A stretch of DNA of 48,065 nt. Source: an uncultured Prevotellaceae bacterium. Lineage in GTDB: Bacteria > Bacteroidota > Bacteroidia > Bacteroidales > Bacteroidaceae. Shown here one piece after another: positions 7,695 to 14,720 of this stretch. The notes beneath the pieces are model-generated. The model was not told the origin of the DNA. It saw only the letters and a list, made by a program, of their open reading frames with translations, and did not search any database. The position numbers and the translations under genes are program-made. Location of the stretch: contig CALELI010000184.1 of the NCBI GenBank assembly GCA_937902455.1, forward strand, positions 1 through 48,065. Reading direction: 5' to 3'. Position 1 is the stretch's first letter, and the number at the start of each line of letters is the position of its first letter.

Positions 7695-9187
7695 ACCTTA
7701 TGACAACGAACACAGACAACAACATATCACGCACGATCTCACGCGGCAGCACCATGAGCCGACAGGAGATCTACAAGATTGTCGCAAACAGGAACGGCAG
7801 GCGAATTCTCGTCGTGAACAACCTTCTCGAGGTCGACAAGTGTGAAGAGATCGCAAAGGAGGATTTTGATGCCATCTTCATCAACATCGCCCACAGAGCA
7901 TACGAGGAGAACAGGCTCATCATCAGATGGACCTCCCCTATCAGGTCAAGCAAGTGCTTCCTGAAACCACGATTCGCTACATCGTCGCTTGAAGAATTCA
8001 TGCACTTCGCAGCCTATCTCATCGACGGGTTCTGCATGACACCGTCTGACGACTCATTTGCCGACTTCATCGAGAACGTATATACGAACATCGAGAAGTT
8101 CAACATCCACACCACATACGAGACAGGAAACAACACGACGCCAAAGTTCCTGACCGACATCATCAAGTTCGACATCAGCCGCGGACGCACAAGTTTCATG
8201 AACAGTACTATCCGTGGACTGACAGAAGGCTATACATCAGCATACCTTGCATGGTACGACAATCAGGAGACTTTGCAGTATGAAGAGCGTATGAAGTTCA
8301 ACTTCAAGCTTGAAGAACTCGAGTTTGCAGAAAAGAGCCACTTTGTGGAGAGAGTCCATGTATGTCCGAACTGCGGTCACAGCCATCTGCTTTTCGTAGA
8401 GACTTGTCCGAAGTGCGACAGCTCAAACATCCACGCAGAGTCAATCATCCACCATTTCCGCTGCGCAAACGTATCACCGGAGTCGACCTACGAGCATGAC
8501 GGTCAGCTGGTGTGTCCGAAATGCAAGAAGGAACTCCGGCACATTGGAGTTGACTACGACAGACCTGCAAGCATGTACTACTGCAACGAATGTGGAAACT
8601 CGTTCCTGCAATCAAAGATGAGAGTAATCTGTTCGAACTGCCGGGCAGAGACCTCACCCGACAAGCTCAGGGCAATAGACGTATGGGAATACAGGCTCAC
8701 ACGGCAGGGTATCGATGCATTCTGCAACGACAGCGCCCTCATGCAGATTGAAAGCAAGGACATCTTCTCAGGACACTCAACCTACTTCGAATTCTTCAAT
8801 GCGATAAATTCGTTCTATGTGCTGCCGTCCTATTCGGATTTTGCCATGAACATATTCCGGTTCCGCATTGCATCAAAGGTAGAACAGGCAAATCAGTGGC
8901 GCTTCTTCGACCTCATCCGAGCTATCAATGCCAAGATAACTATCGTAAAGACGGCACAGAAAGATGACAACCTCTATGTCATGGCCATATCACGGCTCGA
9001 CAAGTCGGAAGAGGAATTCGACCTCATCGAGAAGAATCTCATGCAGCTCTTCAAAGAGTACGAGACCGACGACAAGACCCAACTGACAGCCGAACTCATA
9101 AGCAAGCACTTCCTCACCCAAGAGGACAACCTCGAAGAGTTCATCGCCGCAATAGAGAAACGGACAGAAGATACTGACGAGGAATAA
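7691..9187 (+). CDS. Cytoplasmic zinc-ribbon protein, TackOD1-like, in exopolysaccharide operon
   Basis: This is a 498-residue protein with no signal peptide or membrane segment. The centre (about 225-317) carries a dense series of cysteine knuckles: CPNC, CPKC, then HHFRC, CPKC with ELRHIGVDYDRP, YYCNEC and CSNC. From memory, the IHHFRC...CPKCKKELRHIGVDYDRP pattern resembles the domain named TackOD1 (thaumarchaeal output domain 1), also reported in bacteria near glycosyltransferases. I could not check this. The N-terminal 200 residues (INIAHRAYEENRLIIRW) may be a degenerate receiver-like or sensor part. The C-terminal 170 residues have alternating helices and strands (VKTAQKDDNLYVMAISRLD), reminiscent of a GGDEF-like or ferredoxin fold, without a recognisable catalytic motif. 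It overlaps the adaptor gene by 4 bases and lies 44 bases ahead of the glycosyltransferase. A regulatory or scaffolding role for the synthase is inferred. Confidence 0.6.
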   Translation: MNLMTTNTDNNISRTISRGSTMSRQEIYKIVANRNGRRILVVNNLLEVDKCEEIAKEDFDAIFINIAHRAYEENRLIIRWTSPIRSSKCFLKPRFATSSLEEFMHFAAYLIDGFCMTPSDDSFADFIENVYTNIEKFNIHTTYETGNNTTPKFLTDIIKFDISRGRTSFMNSTIRGLTEGYTSAYLAWYDNQETLQYEERMKFNFKLEELEFAEKSHFVERVHVCPNCGHSHLLFVETCPKCDSSNIHAESIIHHFRCANVSPESTYEHDGQLVCPKCKKELRHIGVDYDRPASMYYCNECGNSFLQSKMRVICSNCRAETSPDKLRAIDVWEYRLTRQGIDAFCNDSALMQIESKDIFSGHSTYFEFFNAINSFYVLPSYSDFAMNIFRFRIASKVEQANQWRFFDLIRAINAKITIVKTAQKDDNLYVMAISRLDKSEEEFDLIEKNLMQLFKEYETDDKTQLTAELISKHFLTQEDNLEEFIAAIEKRTEDTDEE

Positions 9188-9231
9188 GAGTAAGACAAAG
9201 AAAGACAACGAAATCAGACGATAACGACACA

Positions 9232-10560
9232 ATGCTCATACTGAACTGGCTATATGACATCTTCCTTGACATCGAGGCATGCTTCACCCGCAACCTCGGG
9301 TTCAACGAACTTGTACATACATACTGGTATCTGTTCTTTGTGGAGTTTCCACGTTATTACCTGCTCGAAATCATAATAATCATCAACTTCAAACTATTCT
9401 ACAAGCAAAGAAGAAGACGCAAGGAAGTTGCACGGATGATGCTTTTCTCGGAAAATCCCCTGGTGTCGATCATCGTGCCAGGAAAGAACGAAGGCAAGCA
9501 CATCTACAAGCTCACACAGAGTCTTAAGGAACAGACATACCAGAACTTCGAACTGATTATTGTCGACGACGGGTCAGATGACGCCACACCGTTCATCTGT
9601 CATGACCTGGAACGGGCAGGACTTATAACCCGATATATCAGGATGCCGGAAAGAGGAGGAAAAGCCAGTGCCGCCAATGCCGCACTGCACTTCTCAAAAG
9701 GACAGTACATAGTTCACCTCGATGCCGACTCATCGCTCGACAGAGATGCAATAGAACAGATACTCGTACCATTCTACATCGATCCAAAGGTAAAGGGCGT
9801 AGGAGGTTGTGTGAAAGTAAGGAACGCCAAAGACTCCATCTGCTCCTCACTTCAGGCTCTCGAATATCTCAAGACCATCATGGTGGGACGAATCGTGACG
9901 AGTGAACTTGGCATCTATCACATCATCTCGGGCGCATTCGGTGCATTCGAACACGAGATGCTCCATAAGGTCGGAGGATGGGATATCGGTCCTGGACTTG
10001 ACGGCGACATCACCCAGAAAATAAGGAAGTCAGGATTCAAGGTTGTCTTCAACCATGAAGCTGTGTGCCTGACTAACGTGCCGACTAAATGGACGGCATT
10101 GTTCAAGCAACGCAAACGCTGGTCACGCTCACTCATACGGTTCCGTCTGAGAAAACATGCCGACATCTTCCGACTTGACAAGAACTTCAATATCCTCAAC
10201 TTCCTGTCAAACGCAGAGAACCTGCTCTACGACTGCCTGTTCAACTATCTGTGGCTGATCTACATATTCGGACTCTGCTTCACATATACAGACCGTCTGC
10301 TTGAGGTTCTTATCATAGGCTGGTTAATCCGGTTCTTCTTCAGCATAGTCGCATTTCTGTGCATACTCGCTGTGACAGAACGGCCACGGGAAGAATTCAG
10401 GAACATCATGTTCCTGCCCCTGTCGACATTCTACACAGGATACTTCCTCAGAATAACCCGACTCATAGGACATACGTCAGAACTCTTCTTCTTCAGTTCC
10501 TACAAAGACAAGTGGAATCCTGAGAAGGCCTCAATCGTGGCAAGACTGGAACATTCATAA
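9232..10560 (+). CDS. Processive family-2 glycosyltransferase, membrane-bound polysaccharide synthase
   Basis: This is a 442-residue protein with the GT2 fold between membrane segments. An N-terminal helix (about 37-55) is followed by the cytoplasmic catalytic domain with IIVPGKNEG (about 80-88), DDGSDD (112-117), DAD (164-166), a GLDGDIT acceptor-site motif (255-261) where many synthases have TED, and QRKRW (293-297). That D, DxD, D, Q-x-x-RW set is the signature of processive synthases such as hyaluronan, cellulose, chitin and alginate (Alg8) synthases. At least three more membrane segments follow (about 325-420), which would form the translocation pore. With the adjacent dehydrogenase and adaptor genes, this is the core of the operon. 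The sugar polymerised cannot be read from sequence; an N-acetylhexosamine/uronic acid polymer is my inference. Confidence 0.85.
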   Translation: MLILNWLYDIFLDIEACFTRNLGFNELVHTYWYLFFVEFPRYYLLEIIIIINFKLFYKQRRRRKEVARMMLFSENPLVSIIVPGKNEGKHIYKLTQSLKEQTYQNFELIIVDDGSDDATPFICHDLERAGLITRYIRMPERGGKASAANAALHFSKGQYIVHLDADSSLDRDAIEQILVPFYIDPKVKGVGGCVKVRNAKDSICSSLQALEYLKTIMVGRIVTSELGIYHIISGAFGAFEHEMLHKVGGWDIGPGLDGDITQKIRKSGFKVVFNHEAVCLTNVPTKWTALFKQRKRWSRSLIRFRLRKHADIFRLDKNFNILNFLSNAENLLYDCLFNYLWLIYIFGLCFTYTDRLLEVLIIGWLIRFFFSIVAFLCILAVTERPREEFRNIMFLPLSTFYTGYFLRITRLIGHTSELFFFSSYKDKWNPEKASIVARLEHS

Positions 10561-10618
10561 ACACTATATAAAATAATACAATAACTAATTTTCAACACCA
10601 AAAACATTCATTTCAAAC

Positions 10619-11899
10619 ATGGAAGCTAAAAACATTAAAATCGGTTTTATCGGACTCGGCTATGCTGGATTCCCTACAGCATGTCTTCTTGCCGAGAAAT
10701 ATGACTTAGTAGGATTTGACTTGTCTGAAACACGCATTAACAACCTCAAGCAGTATAACGATACATGCAATGACGTCACTTCCGACCGAATAAAGGCTAT
10801 ACTCGACAAAGGTACAGTCCTGACTACCAACAAGGATGAACTCAAGGACTGCAATCTGTTCATCATCACAGTACCGACACCTATCGACAGCAATAATCTC
10901 CCCGACCTCTCCTTTGTCATCTCTGCATCTGAGGAAGTGGCAAGTGTACTGAAGAAAGGCGACATAGTGACTTACGAATCTACAGTATATCCAGGAACGA
11001 CAGAGGATGTCTGCGTGCCAATCCTCGAAGAGAAGAGTGGCCTGAAGTTCAACGAAGACTTCTTCGTAGGTTTCTCACCTGAGAGAATCAATCCAGGCGA
11101 CAGAGTACACACCGTCACCAACACAGTAAAGATTACCTCCGGCTCAACCCCCGAAGCTGCCAAGATTATTGACAGTGTCTATTCATCAATACTCGAGAAC
11201 GGCACATATCTTGCACCAAACATCAAGGTTGCAGAAGCAGCAAAGGTAATCGAGAACACACAAAGAGACGTGAATATCGCATTCATGAACGAGATTGCGC
11301 TGATCTGCAACAGCCATGGGATTGACACCAACGACGTGATCGATGCAGCAAGCAGCAAATGGAACTTCATGCCATTCCGTCCTGGACTCGTCGGCGGGCA
11401 CTGTATCAGCGTAGACCCTTATTATCTCATCGACAACGCAAAGCATCATGGGGTGATAGCCGACTTGCTGATTACAGCCAGAAGAATCAACAATCACATG
11501 GGCAACTTCATTGCTGAAAAAGTCACGAACCTCATGAAGGAAAAAGGACTTAATCCAAATGCCAGCAATATTCTCATACTCGGATTCACGTTCAAGGAGA
11601 ACTGTCCTGACGCAAGAAACACGAAGGTCATCGACATCTATTCAGGTCTTAAGGACTACACATCCAACATCACGATTGTGGACCCTTGGGCAGACAAGGA
11701 AAAGGCAAGACACGAATATGGTGTCAGCATCATCAACGATATTGATCAGATTTCCGGAAATAAATACGATGCCGTAATCCTGGCTGTTGCCCACGACGCA
11801 TTCAAGTCGCTGAACATAGAAGACATGATTGTGAAAAATGGTGTTGTCTACGATGTCAAGGGAAAGCTCGACAGAAACATCGTCACTGCACGACTCTAA
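10619..11899 (+). CDS. UDP-N-acetylhexosamine/UDP-sugar 6-dehydrogenase (WbpA/TviB type)
   Basis: This is a 426-residue enzyme that oxidises C6 of a nucleotide sugar twice to give the uronate, using NAD. The N-terminal Rossmann domain starts IGFIGLGYAGFP (GxGYxGxP at 12-19). VPTPID and ESTVYPGTTEDV are family motifs, and FSPERINPGD follows. The catalytic cysteine is C262 in GLVGGHCISVDPYYL. The GGHC-x3-DPYYL form is characteristic of the WbpA/TviB/WecC branch (UDP-GlcNAc, UDP-GalNAc or UDP-ManNAc dehydrogenases), whereas UDP-glucose dehydrogenases usually read GGSCFPKD. The C-terminal NAD-sugar domain contains LGFTFKENCPDARNTKV. It closes the operon, 58 bases after the synthase, and would supply an amino-uronic acid precursor. 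The exact sugar is inference. Confidence 0.85.
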   Translation: MEAKNIKIGFIGLGYAGFPTACLLAEKYDLVGFDLSETRINNLKQYNDTCNDVTSDRIKAILDKGTVLTTNKDELKDCNLFIITVPTPIDSNNLPDLSFVISASEEVASVLKKGDIVTYESTVYPGTTEDVCVPILEEKSGLKFNEDFFVGFSPERINPGDRVHTVTNTVKITSGSTPEAAKIIDSVYSSILENGTYLAPNIKVAEAAKVIENTQRDVNIAFMNEIALICNSHGIDTNDVIDAASSKWNFMPFRPGLVGGHCISVDPYYLIDNAKHHGVIADLLITARRINNHMGNFIAEKVTNLMKEKGLNPNASNILILGFTFKENCPDARNTKVIDIYSGLKDYTSNITIVDPWADKEKARHEYGVSIINDIDQISGNKYDAVILAVAHDAFKSLNIEDMIVKNGVVYDVKGKLDRNIVTARL

Positions 11900-11904
11900 T
11901 CAAT

Positions 11905-11924
11905 GCAGCAGCCCTAAGGCTGTC
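11905..11924 (+). terminator. Weak hairpin between convergent genes
   Basis: The six-pair stem GCAGCC-CTAA-GGCTGT lies in the 58-base gap between the convergent dehydrogenase and regulator genes. There is no clear T-tract on either side, so a terminator role is only suggested by position. Confidence 0.3.
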
Positions 11925-11957
11925 TTCAAACTTTAGAAGGGAAAAAAACGGACAACT

Positions 11958-13262
11958 CTATTTCTGTTCAAGATATTGTCGTGGTGTCATCTTCATGACC
12001 GTAGAGAAATCTCTGCAGAATGGCACCACATTAGCATAGCCTACCTTGGCAGCAAGATCCTGGAAGTCTCTCTTGTCCTTGTTTTCGCTGTGGAGAAGCT
12101 CTGCTGCATATTCTATACGCAGCTTCATTACAAGACCAGACAAGGTGGTAGAATAATAATGATGTATGCTTTGCGACAGCTGGAGCCTTCCCACTCCAAG
12201 TTTGTTGGCCAATGTCATCAGATTGAGCTCTGGATCTATGAACAGCTTGTCTGTCTTGATTCTGTTGATTACGATCTTAGGAAGGAACTCGGAACTATCA
12301 GAAGACTTCTCGGAACCGAAATCCTGCTTACCGTGACTGATGAACCTATGTGATTCCGCACTAACCGATCCCTTTTGCTTGGCTGCTGCATAGATTTCCT
12401 TATACACATTCTTCACAGCTGTCTTTGAAGCAGAAGACGAACTATCCACAATACTGTTATGAATGTCGAAAGCAGTAAATCTCGTATGCAAAATGTTCGA
12501 ACCAAGAATGGAAACGGAAAGAACATTCAACATTGTCTGGACAAGTATCACCACCAGCGAAGACTGGAACACTGCGGTAGCAAAAAAAGTCATTACGAGA
12601 AAACATATCTGTATGCATTCAAACATAATCGATGAGAAATAATTACGTCTTCTCAAACCGTCAGACTGCGCAAGGAATTCATTGAGGACTTGATAATACA
12701 AATATTTTTTCCGTATCGACCAAATAAACACAAACAGGATGAACAGGCTGCTTGAATATGATATGACCATGACCATTCTCGTGAAGAACATAACCGTAGG
12801 CGTTCCGTAATCCCACAGTTTCTGATCCCTTATGCACTGCATGAAGTATTTCTCACCGTCCTCGTCAAGTACAAATGCCAGAATCGAATAGAAAATGACA
12901 AGCAACACCGGAACGACAAAAATCCACATATCCACCTTTCTTATATCGGAAAGCCCTGTCAGCAGACGCACATGCAGATAATAGAAGCATGTGTAGATTG
13001 CCGCAACTATTGTGTACATGGCGGTAACCCAAAGATAATCCTGCGTAGATGTCGTGAAATATAGCGTGTAAGCCACGGAAGTGGCAGCCATGAAAAAAAG
13101 AGAATAGGAACCGAACTTCTGCGCCGGAGAAATCGGGCGCATCTTGGTGATAATAATCACACCCCAGCAGAAAGCCATGAATGCAGTGATAAGATTCATG
13201 TACACATGTTGATTGTTAACAACGTCTGATGCCACTGTTACAACTTGTCCTGATATATCCAT
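11958..13262 (-). CDS. Membrane-embedded AraC-family transcriptional regulator
   Basis: This is a 434-residue protein. The N-terminal half (about 20-245) has six or seven hydrophobic segments, for example LITAFMAFCWGVIIITK, YSLFFMAATSVAYTLYF and VVPVLLVIFYSILAFV. A cytoplasmic linker (about 270-330) follows, then a C-terminal AraC-type helix-turn-helix region (about 335-434). Diagnostic pieces are LMTLANKLGVGRLQLSQSIHHYY for the first helix-turn-helix, and FQDLAAKVGYANVVPFCRDFSTVMKMTPRQYL for the second with its conserved P-x-x-Y tail. Similar multi-pass membrane AraC regulators occur in Bacteroidetes. The gene is convergent with the polysaccharide operon and could regulate it or the neighbouring genes; the ligand is unknown. 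A TAAATTTG box 47 bases upstream (plus-strand 13309-13316) is a possible -7 element. Confidence 0.78.
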   Translation of the reverse strand: MDISGQVVTVASDVVNNQHVYMNLITAFMAFCWGVIIITKMRPISPAQKFGSYSLFFMAATSVAYTLYFTTSTQDYLWVTAMYTIVAAIYTCFYYLHVRLLTGLSDIRKVDMWIFVVPVLLVIFYSILAFVLDEDGEKYFMQCIRDQKLWDYGTPTVMFFTRMVMVISYSSSLFILFVFIWSIRKKYLYYQVLNEFLAQSDGLRRRNYFSSIMFECIQICFLVMTFFATAVFQSSLVVILVQTMLNVLSVSILGSNILHTRFTAFDIHNSIVDSSSSASKTAVKNVYKEIYAAAKQKGSVSAESHRFISHGKQDFGSEKSSDSSEFLPKIVINRIKTDKLFIDPELNLMTLANKLGVGRLQLSQSIHHYYSTTLSGLVMKLRIEYAAELLHSENKDKRDFQDLAAKVGYANVVPFCRDFSTVMKMTPRQYLEQK

Positions 13263-13308
13263 AGTAGATTTCTAATCCCCCAAAGGGTGTGATTTTGATT
13301 ATGTCTTG

Positions 13309-13316
13309 CAAATTTA
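13309..13316 (-). promoter_or_regulatory. Possible -7 box (TAAATTTG) of the AraC-type gene
   Basis: Read on the minus strand this is TAAATTTG, fitting the Bacteroidetes TAnnTTTG consensus and lying 47 bases before the start at 13262. No good TTTG is seen at the usual distance upstream, so confidence is moderate. Confidence 0.4.
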
Positions 13317-13343
13317 AGAATTATGGCTGTGGGTGGCTGAAAT

Positions 13344-13391
13344 GTCGTTTTGTCGTTTTGTCGTTTTGTCGTTTTGTCGTTTTGTCGTTTT
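13344..13391. repeat. Octamer array GTCGTTTT x6
   Basis: Six perfect 8-bp units occupy 13344-13391, ending 12 bases from the asnA stop codon (13404-13406, minus) and upstream of the AraC-type gene. Neither strand of the array has a stop codon in any frame, so spurious open frames read through it. The unit differs from the GTCTTTTT array at 2377 by one base. Confidence 0.92.
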
Positions 13392-13403
13392 CAGGACATG
13401 AGA

Positions 13404-14435
13404 TCAAATCAGCGGCATTCCGTGTTGCCTGCACTGGCGGCGCATCTCTTCGGGCCAGATGCTGGCCTGGATCTCGCCAATGTGGGCTTTGTGGAGGAGC
13501 ATCATGCAGAGGCGGCTCTGCCCTACTCCACCTCCGATGGAGAGTGGGAGTTCGCCATTGAGGAGTTTCTGGTGGAAATAAAGTCCGGCACGTTCCTGCT
13601 TACCCTGTATCTCTAACTGACGGGTGAGGGCCTGGGCATCGACACGGATTCCCATGGAGGATATCTCGAGACTGTGACCAAGTACGGGATACCAGAAGAG
13701 GATGTCGCCGTTGAGTCCGACATAGCCGTCTTCGTTCGGTGTGGACCAGTCATCATAGTCCGGGGCACGGAGGTCGTGCGGCTGACCATTGCTGAGGTTG
13801 TTTCCGATGCCGATGATGAATACGGCTCCGTAGGCCCGGCAGATGGCGTCCTCGCGTTCCTTCGGACTGAGGTCGGGGTACATCTGGAGGAGTTCCTCGG
13901 AATGGATGAAATGGATGTCGTCGGGAAGGAATGGCTTAATCTGCGGATAGCGTTCGCAGACAAGGTATTCGGTTCGCTGTATGGCGTTGTAGATGTTGCG
14001 CACTACGGACTTCAGATAACTTACGTTCCGGTCTTCGGATTTCATGGTGCGTTCCCAGTCCCACTGGTCGACATAGAGGGAATGGATGTTGTCGAGTTCC
14101 TCGTCGCCGCGGATGGCGTTCATATCGGTGTAGAGTCCGTAGCCTGGCTGGATATCGTACTCACCGAGCATGACTCTCTTCCACTTGGCAAGGGAATGGA
14201 CTACTTCTGCCACCTGATCGCCCATGTCCTTGATCGGGAAATGGACTGGACGCTCCACTCCGCTGAGGTCGTCGTTGAGTCCGAGTCCGCGAAGCACGAA
14301 CAGTGGCGCGGTGACTCGGCGCAGACGTAGTGCGGTGGAGAGGTTCTGCTGGAAGAAGTCCTTTATCTCCTTGATGGCCTGTTCGGTCTCAAGGGTATTG
14401 AGTAGCTGTGTATAATCTTGTGGAAATGTAAGCAT
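13404..14435 (-). CDS. asnA: Aspartate-ammonia ligase (asparagine synthetase A)
   Basis: This is a 343-residue protein matching the usual AsnA length of about 330-345. It makes asparagine from aspartate, ammonia and ATP in the cytosol and has a class-II aminoacyl-tRNA-synthetase-like fold. Recognisable pieces are RVTAPLFVLRGLGLNDDLSGVERPVHF near the N-terminus, KWKRVMLGEYDIQPGYGLYTDMNAIR, LHSLYVDQWDWE-type sequence (here IHSLYVDQWDWERTM), and GGGVGQSRLCMMLLHKAHIGEIQAS, which holds the class-II motif 3 arginine near the C-terminus. The start is the ATG at 14435-14433, directly after an unusual leader containing a heptamer array. The 5-prime neighbour on this strand is tamL, but the 285-base gap with repeats argues for a separate transcript. 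Confidence 0.95.
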   Translation of the reverse strand: MLTFPQDYTQLLNTLETEQAIKEIKDFFQQNLSTALRLRRVTAPLFVLRGLGLNDDLSGVERPVHFPIKDMGDQVAEVVHSLAKWKRVMLGEYDIQPGYGLYTDMNAIRGDEELDNIHSLYVDQWDWERTMKSEDRNVSYLKSVVRNIYNAIQRTEYLVCERYPQIKPFLPDDIHFIHSEELLQMYPDLSPKEREDAICRAYGAVFIIGIGNNLSNGQPHDLRAPDYDDWSTPNEDGYVGLNGDILFWYPVLGHSLEISSMGIRVDAQALTRQLEIQGKQERAGLYFHQKLLNGELPLSIGGGVGQSRLCMMLLHKAHIGEIQASIWPEEMRRQCRQHGMPLI

Positions 14436-14436
14436 T

Positions 14437-14486
14437 TTGTTGTTAATTACGAATTACGAATTACGAATTACGAGTTGTTGTTAATT
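14437..14486. repeat. Heptamer array AATTACG x4 flanked by 12-bp direct repeats in the asnA leader
   Basis: Four perfect AATTACG units (14445-14472) are bracketed by two copies of TTGTTGTTAATT (14437-14448 and 14475-14486). On the coding (minus) strand the leader reads AATTAACAACAA, the array, then AATTAACAACAA again just before the asnA ATG. Each minus-strand unit (CGTAATT) carries a TAA, so the array stops all three frames. Confidence 0.9.
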
Positions 14487-14508
14487 TGACTTTAGCTTTT
14501 ATTTTAAA

Positions 14509-14642
14509 ACATTAATGACCATTAATCTAAACATTAATCAGACATTAATTTATTAAGGGCTGATAGCAATGTTTTATACATATCACTGGAAAAATATTTA
14601 TTATATGTCTGATTAATGTCTTCATTAATGTCTGATTAATGT
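14509..14642. repeat. Inverted repeat made of 11-12-bp direct repeats
   Basis: The left arm has CATTAAT at 11-12-bp spacing (about 14509-14549). The right arm has the reverse-complement ATTAATG in the same rhythm (about 14604-14642). The innermost match is perfect over 19 bp: 14531-14549 (ACATTAATCAGACATTAAT) against 14624-14642. It lies between tamL and asnA and has no coding potential. Confidence 0.85.
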
Positions 14643-14686
14643 TATAAATCAAATATTTATGCATATGCTAAAGTTAAGTAATATAT

Positions 14687-14720
14687 CTATAACCTATAAC
14701 CTTTAACCTATAACCTATAG
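14687..14720. repeat. Heptamer array CTATAAC x4-5 abutting the tamL stop codon
   Basis: CTATAAC, CTATAAC, CTTTAAC and CTATAAC are followed by the partial CTATAG, ending at 14720. The tamL stop codon occupies 14721-14723 on the minus strand. Read in that direction each full unit is GTTATAG and contains a TAG, so the array offers stops in every frame directly after the gene. Confidence 0.9.

Noticed and set aside
12990..13262. Histidine-kinase reading of the membrane part of the AraC-type regulator
   Set aside because: There is no H-box, N-box or receiver motif; the only cytoplasmic domain is the AraC-type DNA-binding region.
13289..13616. Two plus-strand open frames through the GTCGTTTT array
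   Set aside because: They result from the stop-free repeat and continue antisense into asnA; the repeated VVLSFCRF peptide is a by-product of the array.
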